A stretch of DNA of 38,493 bases. Source: Verrucomicrobiales bacterium (GTDB taxonomy: Bacteria; Verrucomicrobiota; Verrucomicrobiia; Limisphaerales; F1-12-MAGs170). The first letter of the stretch is position 1; each line of letters starts with the position of its first letter. A program made the translations under genes and the position numbers. Positions 22,852 through 31,335 of this stretch are shown piece by piece. The notes beneath the pieces are model-generated. The model did no database searches. It worked only from the letters and a program-made list of their open reading frames with translations, and was not told where the DNA came from. The stretch lies in assembly GCA_005777315.1 (NCBI GenBank), contig SXMN01000037.1, forward strand, positions 1 to 38,493, read 5' to 3'.

Positions 22852-25480
22852 CCGACGAAACTCAAGGAGGGCGCGGAGGCCAAGGCATTCAAGACGTTCA
22901 AAGCGACTCTGGAAAACCCGTCGATCGAGTTTGCGAAGGAGAAGAACGACAAGACCAAGAAAGATGAGTTTGTCATCAGATTCTACGCGAAGATCACGCT
23001 GAAGGAGATCAAAAAGACCGACGAAGGCACGAAGCAGGAGCGTGAGGCCGTGATCGATTTGTCGAAAGAGAAGGGTAATTACGTCAAACTCACCACGAGC
23101 GGCATCGAACTCAAAGCGGACATCGAGCTAAAGGGGCCGTTCTATATCACCAAGGATGGTGCCTGGCAGATCGATGACATCAAGATCAAGGTCGAGACCA
23201 AGGGTGGGTTGAAGCTGGACGGCACAGCGAAGGTCAAGGCACCCCGCGCTGTCAATGGGGAGCAGCAGTTGATTCAGGGGAACAAGAGCGATGAATACGA
23301 CCTCATTCTCAAGATCACTCCGGCAACGGAGACGACATCCGAGCTGTTGGAGTTCAGCCTGAAGGTGAAGCCTGCCAGCCCGGATGATGAGTCGGGCGGC
23401 ATCCGTTTTTCGATGCTTGGCATGGACTTCCGCATCACGGAGTTGTCCCTGGTCACCGACAGCCCCAACGTTGACCGCGACGGCGACGGAAACGAGAAGA
23501 ACGACGGCTGGGATCCTGAACTGAAGCTGAAGGGCGGAGCGACTCTGCCCAAGTTCGTGGCCGTGACCACCGATGGGAAACCCATTGCTCTTCGTTTCGG
23601 GTTGAATGCCGACAGCCCGGGCGGGTTGACTATTAACACAGCGGGCGTTTCGGTGAGTGATGGCGAAATCCTGCTTCCGAAAGAAGCGACCTTCAATCTG
23701 TTCGGCAAGCTCGTGGTGAAGACTTCGAATGTCAGCGTGAAATTCCTTTACACGGAGGCCAAAAAGGAGGCTTCACTGACTGGCAAGATCATCCTGCCAG
23801 GTTTGGGCGATCTCGAATTGGACATAAGTGGTAAGGACGAGAACAAGCAGCCACGCCAGGTCACGATCCGGGAAGGGGCCGGCGGCAAGATCGAGTACGC
23901 CGCCAATCTCCTGCTCAAAAAAGAGATGCTGCCAATTTACCCGCTAAAAGATCCATCCATCTTCCTGAAGAATATCGAGGTGAAACTGGAGAAGGCCTTC
24001 GACAAGACCACGGTGGATGTGAATGCCAAGGCCGAGTTGCATGCGGACGATGACAAAGTGGGTGTCACCATCGTCTTCAAGGACGGACTCACGGAGTCCA
24101 TCAAACTCGAGAAGGAAGATGGGGTGACGCTTGGGCTGTTTGGCGTCCGGCTCACCATCACCACGGTCACCTTCCTGCCGGATCGCGACAAATCGAAAGG
24201 GAATGAGGATTTCTGGGAGCCAGAGCTGCAATTGCAAGGAACGCTGCGATTGCCTGAAAAATTTGGGAAATTGGTCGGTGGTGGAGAAATCACCGCCACG
24301 GTGTCTGGTGACAATTATTTCATCATCAACGAGAAGTCCTCACGGCTTACCGGCGGAAGCATCGAGTTCGGCCATCTGCATTTCAAGATGCTCAAGGTGC
24401 TGGAAGTGGAGGCGGTGAGCGCGAAGCTGGAATTTATCACACGGGAGACTTTGCCCGACCAGTTTGACAGCATATTCCGCGTCACCGGCAAGTACAACTT
24501 CAAGATCTGGAAAGTGGAGGCCGAATTTGATCTCACCGAGAACAAGGACAAACCGGATGAGAGCAACTACATCACAATCTCCCGCCAGGGCGGTGTGACG
24601 CTGGTGGACATGAAGGGGAAAATCACCGTCAAGGAACTGAACCTGATCCCGGGCGCCTGGGGGTTGAAGCAGTTCACCCTGATCATTGACACGAAGAAAG
24701 AGATCCTCGGGGGCTCGCTCACAATCACCATTCCTTCCGGCAAGGAACTTGAAGGAACCCTGGTCTTCAAAGACGGGCTGCTGAATGAGATCGGGGTCAA
24801 AGCCAGCAAACTGAATTATCCGATCGGCACCACGGGAGCTTTTCTCGAAGAGATTGGCATGGGGCTCAAGAATTTGTCGGATGGAACCAAGCCTTTGGAA
24901 CTCGAAGGTGAAGCGACGTTGACGCTCGGCCCTGCCGTCACGGTCCCGCTCCCGGACTTCCTTGGCGGAGAATACCGCGGGACGGCGCTGGCCGTGAAAC
25001 TCAAAGGCAAGATCAGCCTGGAGGAGATTTCCGGAAGTGTCACGGCGGTGGTGGTGGGCAGTGCCGAAACTTTTGTCGGATTGGGGCAGGGCGAACTTTT
25101 CTTCAAGATGAATTGGAAGACGGGTGAGATCACACTCAATGGGAGACTGGCCCTGCTCGGCGGCATCATCACGGAGACTGGTTTGTTAACTCTTAAGGGA
25201 CGGTCAGACTACCTGGCCATTTTCGGACGTGTCGAAGCTTCCATCCGGCTGCCGGAAGTCTCCGGACTCGGTCCCCTTTCAGGCAAAGCCTTGGGGTCCG
25301 GCACCGCTTTGATGAAGTTCATCAGCCGGGGCGGGAGCGTTTCAGGATTTGTCGCCGGATGGGCTACGATCAATTTGCCGGAATACGACATACCTTTCTA
25401 TGGGCCCGTCGGTGGACCAACCACGGTGGGCTTGAAAATCTACTTTGACGGTACGGAGACTGAATATCTCAACGCCGAGG
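21580..25480 (+). repeat. Long unrecognised beta-repeat region with DxW(D/E)PE modules
   Basis: About 1300 residues are dominated by alternating hydrophobic and polar strands (for example GSLTITIPSGKELEGTLVFK). Three module boundaries share a D-rich loop followed by W(D/E)P(E/Q)hxhxG, then LP: near 22655-22725, 23464-23550 and 24175-24258, a spacing of roughly 710-810 bp. A second recurring element (DDWFIRDVKV, later GAWQIDDIKIKV) appears near 22416 and 23158. I do not recognise the family. The strand pattern superficially recalls AsmA/TamB-like beta-groove proteins, but that is speculation. The amber codon at 22849 falls inside the first of these modules. Confidence 0.55.
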
Positions 25481-28443
25481 CGATCGCCGCACTGCCAGGG
25501 TCTGCCGCGTCGCTCGCGAGCCTCGTCAGCAGACCCGCAGCGGTTAACGGAACTCAGGGGGCGTTTTTCGCTCCTGGCAACTCGCGTTATCTGCTGCTCT
25601 CCGCGCATTGGACGAATGCCGCAAACAACGTCCCGTTGATCGTTGAAGCCCCGGATGGCCGACGTATTGCGGAAGCGGATTTCGCGGCAAACAAGATTGG
25701 TGTGGTAGCGGATCTGAGCGATCCCAATCGCAAGACAGTCATGGTCGCCGGTCCAACCGAAGGCGTCTGGCGATTGATCGTTCCGAACGCCGCTGCGTTG
25801 GGCGCAGTGGACTTTTCGGCCGTCCGGGACAATCCATTGCCTCGACCCACCACTACTGTGACCGGACCGGCGGGAGTTGTCGGTGGTGCATCCATTCCGA
25901 TCACCTTCAATGCGCAGGCTCCAGGAACGAATGCGAAAGTGTCCCTTTATTACGACACCAATGGCGATGGGTACGATGGCGTGCTGATGGTGGATGATTT
26001 GGCCGAGCAGGATGGCCCCGGGACCTACCTTTGGGATACCTCGGAGCTTTCCGCAGGAGATTATTTTGTCTATTCGGTGATTGAAGCTGATGGTCAGGTT
26101 CCGGTGTTTTCAAACTACTCGACCGGACGCGTTCAGATCGGTGGCCGTCAGAATGTGGCTTTGAATGGTGCGGTTTACAACGATGCCAACGGCTCTGGTG
26201 TCCGTGATCCCGGCGAGGTTGGCTTGGCGGCAGTGACTGTCTTCCTTGATGCCGATGGTAATGGTCTGCGCGGCGCGAATGAAACCTTCACGCAGACGGA
26301 TGCGCAGGGAGTTTATCAGTTCCTGGTGGATGCCGGACGACTTTACACATTGCGCACGGAGCTTCCCACGGGTTCGTTGCTTATTGCACCGGATCCAGCC
26401 GGGCTTGGAGGTTACTCGATCAGTGCGGAGGTGCCTGGAACGCTTGCGAATCTGGACTTCGGCATCTTCCGCCCAATCACTATCAGTGGCGTGGTGTTTG
26501 ACGACCTGAACAACAACCGTGCGCGTGACATTGGCGAGCCGTCACGGGCCGGAGCCGGTGTCTTTGTGGACTTGGATGGAGACCTGATCCTTGACACCAA
26601 TGAACCGTCCATCACCACTGGGGCAGGCGGCGATTTCAGCTTCGATGGAATTGGACCTGGAACGATCAGCGTGGTGCTGGCTGGAACCACCAACCCGTCA
26701 CAGAATCGGGTCATCATTTCAACTGTGAGCGGGCAAAACATCTCGGGCGTCACTCTTGGCGTGGCTCCGGTTGGTTCAGTCAGCGGCACGGTTTATCGTG
26801 ACGAGAATGGAAACGGCGTTTTCGAAGCTAAAGAGCAGGGATTGGCAGGCATTCGGGTCTTCATCGATTTGAACGCGAATGGTCTGTTGGAACTTGGCGA
26901 CCCCACCGCAGTGACCGATGGGCAGGGCCGCTACAAGATCGCGGGAGTGAACCTGGGGACGTATCAGGTGCGTCAGTCGGTCTCGGGCGGATTGAGTGAT
27001 TTGGCATCAGGCGCCACCAACAGCCTGACAGCGCAAATCACCACGGCGAATTTGAATGTGACGGGCATGAACTTTGGGAACCGCCCGCCAGGTCTCCACA
27101 ACGGAGGATTTGATCAGGCGGATGGAAACGCTCCCGGCTTCGTCTGGTCCACCGCAGGCAACGCTAAAGTCTTGAACGGCCAGGCGGCCCTTGGTGCGTC
27201 AGGCGAATTCTTTGGCAAGTTCGAGCAGACCTTCATCGTCCCGGAGAATGCCAAGGCCCTGCGCTTCACCATTACTGGGTTAAACCTAGCTTCCAGCCGA
27301 TCGAGCCTGGCGGATGCTTTGGAGGTACGACTTTTGGATGCTGTCTCCGGAACTGCCTTGCACACACCTGCCGGACTATTGTCCGAAGGGGACGCGGCGT
27401 TGAACATTCAGGGCGATAAAATCACCTACTTCAGCAGCATGGTGAGTCTCGCAGGCGTTCCTGGATCAGGTCAGGTGGCGAACTTGAACCTCCCAACCGT
27501 GGTCCAGATGGATCTCAGCGCGGTCGAGCCAGGATCGATTGTCACAATTTCCTTCCAACTCTTGAGCGTGACGATCGGCAGCTCGGCCACGATCGACAAT
27601 GTGCAACTCATCACAGGCCCGGCGCTGGATTTTGTCCTCACCGAAGTTAGCGACTCCGGCGTGAAAGGCGACGGCCTCACGAATATCTCTCAAGTCACAC
27701 TGATCGGCACGACCAGTCCGCAACAGCAGGTCTTGCTTGATCGTGATGGGGATGGCTTCGATGACGGTTCCGCATTGACGGATTCCGAAGGCAAATTCTC
27801 CTTCGCTAATGTTCCGCTGATAGCGGGTGAAAATCGAATTCGCGCGCAGGTGACGAATGCCGAGGGCACGAGCATCGTCGAGCGCGTCATCGCTCTGGAT
27901 CCCATCCAGCCAACGATAGTCGGCACCGTGATCAATGGTGGAGACGTTCAACGGTCGATGGTGAACTCGGTGACAATCACGTTCAGTGAGGATGTTTCCG
28001 CATCGTTGAAAGCCGATCATTTGGTGATTCAGAACCTGACGTCGGGTATCGATGTTCTGGCGGAGGAGATGGTCTTGAGTTACGACAAGTCCGCCAATCG
28101 TGCTACATGGACCTTCCCGGCTTTGAGAGGAGGCTCGTTGGGGGATGGAAATTATCGCGCGACACTCAGGACGGACGAAATTACCGACGCCGCGTCCAAT
28201 TTCATGAAGGTTGTTCCCAATGATCCACAACAGGGCAGCATCGTCGATTTCTTCCGCTACTATGGCGATCTGGATGGGGACCGCGATGTCGATGCGCTCG
28301 ACCTGTTCTCATACAGTCGGGCCTACGGAAAGCGCAACGGGGAGGCTGGATTCTTAGAATCACTCGACATCGATGGTGATGGTGAAGTGGGAAGCACCGA
28401 ACTCATAAACTACCGGACTCACTACCTGACACGGCTGCCTTGA
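23050..28443 (+). CDS. Giant multi-domain surface/secreted protein, part 2 (C-terminal portion after amber codon)
   Basis: This 1797-residue frame is nominally started by GTG 23050. It is in the same frame as the preceding giant CDS, and the 66 codons between the amber stop and this GTG are open and continue the same lysine- and glutamate-rich beta-repeat sequence. The GTG has no ribosome binding site or signal peptide, so independent translation would give a cytosolic fragment. Domains: beta-repeat region with DxWDPE-type motifs (residues 1 to about 810); a linker with Ig-like segments (about 830-1030); three SdrD-B-like domains (about 1033-1347); a jelly-roll-like domain (1348-1522); an SbsA-like Ig domain (about 1620-1735); and a dockerin-like EF-hand pair at the extreme C-terminus (about 1737-1794). 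I interpret it as the natural C-terminus of the upstream protein, not as a separate gene. Confidence 0.8.
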   Translation: MIDLSKEKGNYVKLTTSGIELKADIELKGPFYITKDGAWQIDDIKIKVETKGGLKLDGTAKVKAPRAVNGEQQLIQGNKSDEYDLILKITPATETTSELLEFSLKVKPASPDDESGGIRFSMLGMDFRITELSLVTDSPNVDRDGDGNEKNDGWDPELKLKGGATLPKFVAVTTDGKPIALRFGLNADSPGGLTINTAGVSVSDGEILLPKEATFNLFGKLVVKTSNVSVKFLYTEAKKEASLTGKIILPGLGDLELDISGKDENKQPRQVTIREGAGGKIEYAANLLLKKEMLPIYPLKDPSIFLKNIEVKLEKAFDKTTVDVNAKAELHADDDKVGVTIVFKDGLTESIKLEKEDGVTLGLFGVRLTITTVTFLPDRDKSKGNEDFWEPELQLQGTLRLPEKFGKLVGGGEITATVSGDNYFIINEKSSRLTGGSIEFGHLHFKMLKVLEVEAVSAKLEFITRETLPDQFDSIFRVTGKYNFKIWKVEAEFDLTENKDKPDESNYITISRQGGVTLVDMKGKITVKELNLIPGAWGLKQFTLIIDTKKEILGGSLTITIPSGKELEGTLVFKDGLLNEIGVKASKLNYPIGTTGAFLEEIGMGLKNLSDGTKPLELEGEATLTLGPAVTVPLPDFLGGEYRGTALAVKLKGKISLEEISGSVTAVVVGSAETFVGLGQGELFFKMNWKTGEITLNGRLALLGGIITETGLLTLKGRSDYLAIFGRVEASIRLPEVSGLGPLSGKALGSGTALMKFISRGGSVSGFVAGWATINLPEYDIPFYGPVGGPTTVGLKIYFDGTETEYLNAEAIAALPGSAASLASLVSRPAAVNGTQGAFFAPGNSRYLLLSAHWTNAANNVPLIVEAPDGRRIAEADFAANKIGVVADLSDPNRKTVMVAGPTEGVWRLIVPNAAALGAVDFSAVRDNPLPRPTTTVTGPAGVVGGASIPITFNAQAPGTNAKVSLYYDTNGDGYDGVLMVDDLAEQDGPGTYLWDTSELSAGDYFVYSVIEADGQVPVFSNYSTGRVQIGGRQNVALNGAVYNDANGSGVRDPGEVGLAAVTVFLDADGNGLRGANETFTQTDAQGVYQFLVDAGRLYTLRTELPTGSLLIAPDPAGLGGYSISAEVPGTLANLDFGIFRPITISGVVFDDLNNNRARDIGEPSRAGAGVFVDLDGDLILDTNEPSITTGAGGDFSFDGIGPGTISVVLAGTTNPSQNRVIISTVSGQNISGVTLGVAPVGSVSGTVYRDENGNGVFEAKEQGLAGIRVFIDLNANGLLELGDPTAVTDGQGRYKIAGVNLGTYQVRQSVSGGLSDLASGATNSLTAQITTANLNVTGMNFGNRPPGLHNGGFDQADGNAPGFVWSTAGNAKVLNGQAALGASGEFFGKFEQTFIVPENAKALRFTITGLNLASSRSSLADALEVRLLDAVSGTALHTPAGLLSEGDAALNIQGDKITYFSSMVSLAGVPGSGQVANLNLPTVVQMDLSAVEPGSIVTISFQLLSVTIGSSATIDNVQLITGPALDFVLTEVSDSGVKGDGLTNISQVTLIGTTSPQQQVLLDRDGDGFDDGSALTDSEGKFSFANVPLIAGENRIRAQVTNAEGTSIVERVIALDPIQPTIVGTVINGGDVQRSMVNSVTITFSEDVSASLKADHLVIQNLTSGIDVLAEEMVLSYDKSANRATWTFPALRGGSLGDGNYRATLRTDEITDAASNFMKVVPNDPQQGSIVDFFRYYGDLDGDRDVDALDLFSYSRAYGKRNGEAGFLESLDIDGDGEVGSTELINYRTHYLTRLP
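26145..27090 (+). repeat. Three SdrD B-like (Cna-B type) domains
   Basis: Three units of about 100 residues begin GAVYNDANGSGVRDPGEVGL, GVVFDDLNNNRARDIGEPSR and GTVYRDENGNGVFEAKEQGL. Each continues with VxVFLDADGNG-type loops, TDxxGxYxF, and ends in a FG(I/N)-type segment. These are the signatures of SdrD B-like calcium-binding repeats, which stiffen stalks of surface adhesins. A segment with Ig-like strands precedes them (25550-26144). A jelly-roll-like domain opening GLHNGGFDQADGNAPGFVW follows (27091-27615). Confidence 0.75.
28258..28437 (+). other. C-terminal dockerin type I-like EF-hand pair
   Basis: YYGDLDGDRDVDALDLFSYS and LDIDGDGEVGSTELINYRTH are two EF-hand-like loops (D-x-D-x-D-x-x-V-x-x-x-D/E) separated by about 20 residues, at the very end of the reading frame. 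In PVC giant proteins such a pair is the usual C-terminal module and may mediate anchoring or assembly (known context). No cohesin was seen in the window. Confidence 0.75.
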
Positions 28444-28733
28444 AGAAACGGTCCCGGTGGGACGGTGGCAGTCTCGGATTTACCGATCAAGTCATTGGAG
28501 CCACTTTCAAAACTCCGTGGCAGCCGACGTGAGTCGGCTCAAACATTCCGAAAGTCTGAGCGAACTGACATTCGCTGATACAGTTTCGAAAGAAACTCAT
28601 TGGTATCGCTGTAATTCTTGATCTTCCGGAGGACTTCGGAAGTTTCCACGTTGCACCAGATGGAGTGGTAACATATTTTTTCACCATGTATTTGAACCCG
28701 TGTCTTCAGGGTTGATTGTCCCTTCGATTTCCC
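28444..28733. other. Intergenic region after the giant gene
   Basis: This 290-bp gap contains a weak 5-bp stem with a 3-nt loop at 28451-28463 (no T tract), a stronger hairpin at 28522-28539 and a minus-strand open segment that looks like decayed coding. No clear promoter for the downstream zinc-ribbon gene was recognised. Confidence 0.5.
28522..28539. terminator. 7-bp perfect stem with 4-nt loop, possible terminator or REP-like palindrome
   Basis: AGCCGAC-GTGA-GTCGGCT is a perfect inverted repeat. It has no flanking T tract on the plus strand. It abuts the stop codon of the decayed minus-strand frame at 28539-28541. It could be a bidirectional terminator or a copy of a dispersed palindromic repeat; which one cannot be decided from one copy. 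Confidence 0.35.
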
Positions 28734-28748
28734 GTGAAGCGATGTCCT
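28539..28748 (-). pseudogene. Possible decayed gene fragment
   Basis: The minus-strand frame from the TGA at 28541-28539 is open for 69 codons up to an in-frame TAA at 28751-28749, with no good start. The residues look more protein-like than the usual shadow frames: mixed charged and hydrophobic composition, including VETSEVLRKIKNYSDTNEFL and KLYQRMSVRSDFRNV at the C-terminus. Its upstream end overlaps the start of the plus-strand zinc-ribbon gene. I do not recognise the family. It may be the 3' remnant of a lost gene or part of a dispersed intergenic repeat. Confidence 0.25.
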
Positions 28749-29123
28749 TTATGTGCTGAAGAGATTCAAGATGCCGCCATCAAGTGTCGGTTCTGCAATT
28801 CCATGTTGACCGGAAATGCTCTCAACATTCATCTCCCACCGCCGCTTCCCGCTTCGGAAGCAACCCGTTTGGCGGGCTCCACCCCCGCCTCTCTTGCTTG
28901 GAAATTCCGGCCAGGTGGCTTGATCATGGCGTTTCTGGCGATCGGTCCACTCATGCTTCCACTGGTATGGTGGCATCCAACGATGCCTGCCCGGTGGAAG
29001 ATCTTTTGGTCGGTAGGAATTTTTGGAGTCTCCCTGCTCATCGTGCTGGCATGTATATGGACCTACCCTCGCCTGGTTGAGCTTTATCAAGAATTGCGAA
29101 GCCTTCTGAGTGAAGCTGGTTGA
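28734..29123 (+). CDS. Small zinc-ribbon membrane protein
   Basis: The product is 129 residues from GTG 28734. I chose this start because members of the zinc-ribbon family typically begin M-K-R-C-P-x-C. A TTG at 28716 would add six residues. The N-terminus has paired cysteines, CPLC (4-7) and CRFC (18-21), inside CAEEIQDAAIKCRFC, which should bind one zinc ion. A proline-rich linker (residues 34-42, PPPLPASE) follows, then two probable transmembrane segments (about 62-81 and 88-111, the second WSVGIFGVSLLIVLACIW). The C-terminus is short and hydrophilic. The zinc ribbon probably faces the cytoplasm; its function is unknown. The gene converges on the DUF3179 gene. No Shine-Dalgarno was evident. 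Confidence 0.7.
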   Translation: MKRCPLCAEEIQDAAIKCRFCNSMLTGNALNIHLPPPLPASEATRLAGSTPASLAWKFRPGGLIMAFLAIGPLMLPLVWWHPTMPARWKIFWSVGIFGVSLLIVLACIWTYPRLVELYQELRSLLSEAG

Positions 29124-29477
29124 GCCGTGCCAAGGTTCAACGCATTTCAATCGAATCGATGGTCAAACTCTCCCGATCAGGAGACTTGAATCCGAAAACC
29201 CAAATTGATCGTACGAGAAAGATGGTATGAACAGCGCGCTGGGCTGTCCGAGACCGCGTTCAGCGGTCGCAACGAATCGTGCAGGATTTTCAACCTGTGC
29301 CAGACCTGTTCCGCGCCTGGACGGAGCAGGGACGGAGCAGGGACGGCGCATCGCACCATCCCTACCAATTTCGGTTTTCAGGTTGAATTGCGTGGAATCC
29401 TCAAAAGCCTGTCAGGGCAGGAACTCAGATCAACACGGCTTCATTCCGCCAAAGAACCCGCAAGGAGATCCAACACA
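29124..29477. other. Convergent intergenic region with short tandem repeat
   Basis: These 354 bp between convergent genes hold no gene I can support. There is an 11-bp tandem repeat (unit GACGGAGCAGG, about 2.5 copies) at 29320-29346. Open frames on both strands are short and compositionally odd, and the region may be decayed sequence. Confidence 0.4.
29320..29346. repeat. 11-bp tandem repeat, 2.5 copies
   Basis: The unit GACGGAGCAGG occurs at 29320-29330 and 29331-29341 and is followed by a partial GACGG. The copies are identical. No function is apparent. Confidence 0.8.
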
Positions 29478-30590
29478 CTATTCATTCGAAAAGACGCCTG
29501 TGGAGGTTACGATTTCGGATTCAGGAGAATGACTGACCCATTCGTACCATTCCGTGAGATAGCTCGTAGTGCCAGGCAGTGTCAGCTCACGACCTTCGGC
29601 CGTCTTGCTGGTGCCAAAGACATTCCACGTCAATGAATCCGAACCTCGGAAGAGGATTGGTGCTTTTGATAAGAGTGTAAACTTGGTGCGGTATGCGGTT
29701 GGTTCGAGGTCAAACGCCGTTATTCCCAGCTCATTTTGTCGAACAATCAGCACAGGCTTTTGACCCAACATCACCTGGAAAAGATTCGGGAATGGAGTGA
29801 GCCGACTCACGGGAACGGCGTACGTCTTTCCTTCTTTGGGTAGCTTGATTCCCAGCACCAGATCATGCAGGCCCATGCGATTATCTGAGAGGTTGGCAGT
29901 TCGTTGAAATAGGGGTGGAATCTCCGGGTCGCCAATGCGCCCAGATTCGGAACCGTGCAATCGCTGGCGAAGCTGGGGGCTGCCGTTGGCAACCAGGCTA
30001 TCCCCATACAATTCCTTCCATTCCTTCCATGTCATCATAAGCAAAGGCAGCCTTTCGAGTGATCTGCCTTTCAAAGGACCATCAAAGGCGAGGCCAAGAA
30101 AAGGCCTCCATTTGGACCGCGTTTGATGGTCCACGATTTCAATTGTTCCGAGGCCGACGCCGGAGATCTCAAAAGAAAAGGTGATGCCAGGAAGATCCGT
30201 GAACATCGGTCTAAAGGCTGATGCTCCGCCACAGACTTCGCAAAGAGTGATCAAGATGGGTTCTTCATCAACCGTGTCGTTAACCACGTGATAATTGCTG
30301 GTCAGCCACCATGGATACGCGCGAGCCTGGCCACGAATGAGAATGCCGAGCACCACGTCCTCATCTCTCATGTTGAGCGCCTGGCTGACTGGAATCATAT
30401 CAGGGTTGTTGAGGGGAAGAGTGTATCCCCGGCGGTTTGGCAGGCTGTTCGCCTCAGCCTGTTCCCGCCAATCGGGCTGGTGGTGAAATGCCTTTCCAAA
30501 AGCGAGGAGTATGCCTGTTGCCGCCAATGCTCCGATTGCCAAGCCTAGGCAGAGCCAAGCCAAAGTTTTCAACTTGCCATCAAGCTTCAT
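29478..30590 (-). CDS. DUF3179 domain-containing protein
   Basis: The protein has 370 residues and starts at ATG 30590. One N-terminal transmembrane or signal-anchor segment (about 8-30, TLAWLCLGLAIGALAATG) is followed by a DUF3179 domain. Recognisable blocks are DMIPVSQALNMRDEDVVLGI, ARAYPWWLTSNYHVVND and PILITLCEVCGGASAF. The last has C117 and C120 in a CxxC pair that is characteristic of the family. A second part of the domain includes DHQTRSKWRPFLGLAFDG and the LPLLMMTWKEW segment. The biochemical role of DUF3179 is not established; the cysteine pair suggests metal or redox binding (inference). The start lies 10 bp after the stop of the upstream esterase gene on the same strand, so the two are probably co-transcribed. 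It converges with the zinc-ribbon gene. Confidence 0.85.
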   Translation of the reverse strand: MKLDGKLKTLAWLCLGLAIGALAATGILLAFGKAFHHQPDWREQAEANSLPNRRGYTLPLNNPDMIPVSQALNMRDEDVVLGILIRGQARAYPWWLTSNYHVVNDTVDEEPILITLCEVCGGASAFRPMFTDLPGITFSFEISGVGLGTIEIVDHQTRSKWRPFLGLAFDGPLKGRSLERLPLLMMTWKEWKELYGDSLVANGSPQLRQRLHGSESGRIGDPEIPPLFQRTANLSDNRMGLHDLVLGIKLPKEGKTYAVPVSRLTPFPNLFQVMLGQKPVLIVRQNELGITAFDLEPTAYRTKFTLLSKAPILFRGSDSLTWNVFGTSKTAEGRELTLPGTTSYLTEWYEWVSHSPESEIVTSTGVFSNE

Positions 30591-30600
30591 AGCTTCGAGA

Positions 30601-31335
30601 TCATGGCTTTTCTGCCGGCGTCAACGGCGGGGTGGTCTTTTTGGAGCCATCCACAGAAAGCGCTTTGGCCAGCAGCGGTTCGAGGATCTTCCAAACATTG
30701 TCAGCCACGATCCGTTGTCCCTCCACGTTCGGGTGAATTCGATCCGCCTGGTTCAGTCCGGCAACACCGCCGACGCCTTCCAGAAGAAATGGGATCAAGG
30801 AAACGTTGTTGGTCTTGGCCATCGCTGGGAACACGTTTTCGAACTCTTTGGTGTAATTCGATCCCATGTTGTCCGGCATACGCATGCCTGCGATCACAAA
30901 GATTGTTCTCGAGTTTTTCTCGCGGGCGCGATCGATGATGATCTGGAGGTTTGTCCGGGTCATATCCGGGGAGAGGCCCCGCAAGCCATCATTGCCGCCC
31001 AGCTCGAGCACGAGAATGTCGATCGGACGCTTCAGCAACCAGTTGATTCGCCGGACGCCTCCGGCTGAGGTGTCCCCACTCACGCCTCCATTGATAACAT
31101 CCAAATACCACCCAGCCGCGTCTGCCTTCTCCTGAAGCAATGCGGGAAAGGCTTGCTGTGGTTCGAGTCCGTAGCCGGCGGCGATGCTGTCACCGAGCAC
31201 GAGCAGGGTCTTTCGATCGGCTGCGTCAACGCTGAAGCTGCCCAGCCATCCGATCGCGCCCGCGAGCACACAGAGCGCCCAAGCGCGACACGTGTCACGG
31301 ATCGTAGGGTTTTGCAGCCGGAGCGGTGGTGTCAT
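30601..31335 (-). CDS. TesA-like SGNH/GDSL esterase (arylesterase / lysophospholipase)
   Basis: A periplasmic SGNH hydrolase of the TesA type, which cleaves ester or thioester bonds of lipids or aryl esters. From the ATG at 31335 the protein has 244 residues. A probable signal peptide (hydrophobic AWALCVLAGAIGWLGSF, cleavage near DAADRK) precedes the catalytic domain. Block I is GDSIAAGYG with the nucleophile Ser50. Block II is GGVSGDTSAGG, block III GGNDGLRG and block V DRIHPN, with Asp198 and His201 completing the triad. All catalytic blocks are intact. Alternative starts are ATG 31359 (preceded by ACAGG) and TTG 31374, so the N-terminus is uncertain by 8-13 residues. The gene is followed by the DUF3179 gene after 10 bp. 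It is divergent from the cytochrome c dehydrogenase gene. Confidence 0.9.
   Translation of the reverse strand: MTPPLRLQNPTIRDTCRAWALCVLAGAIGWLGSFSVDAADRKTLLVLGDSIAAGYGLEPQQAFPALLQEKADAAGWYLDVINGGVSGDTSAGGVRRINWLLKRPIDILVLELGGNDGLRGLSPDMTRTNLQIIIDRAREKNSRTIFVIAGMRMPDNMGSNYTKEFENVFPAMAKTNNVSLIPFLLEGVGGVAGLNQADRIHPNVEGQRIVADNVWKILEPLLAKALSVDGSKKTTPPLTPAEKP

Larger units (their letters stand above)
127..28443 (+). other. Single 28.3-kb reading frame broken by one amber codon
   Basis: Positions 127-28440 lie in one frame. The only internal stop is TAG at 22849-22851. The distance from 22852 to the GTG at 23050 is 198 nt, 66 sense codons with no stop; I translated them by hand. The undisturbed product would be 9430 residues counting the amber position. 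The TAG is flanked by CCG on both sides. It lies inside one copy of a repeated beta module, whose sister copies are uninterrupted. Possible explanations are a sequencing error, a recent nonsense mutation in a very large gene, amber suppression or readthrough. The sequence alone cannot choose among them. Confidence 0.9.

Noticed and set aside
23050..23052. GTG 23050 as an independent gene start
   Set aside because: The same frame is open 66 codons upstream with continuing repeat sequence. There is no ribosome binding site or signal peptide. It is kept only as the nominal start of the second CDS.
28451..28463. GTCCC-GGT-GGGAC as terminator of the giant gene
   Set aside because: The stem is only 5 bp with a 3-nt loop and no T tract, too weak to call.
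29177..29368. Overlapping short frames on both strands in the 29.1-29.5 kb gap
   Set aside because: They are short, have no starts with ribosome binding sites, contain an 11-bp tandem repeat, and match no family I recognise.
30511..31068. 185-codon plus-strand frame opposite the esterase gene
   Set aside because: The minus-strand SGNH esterase has all catalytic blocks intact over this span. The plus frame has no motif.
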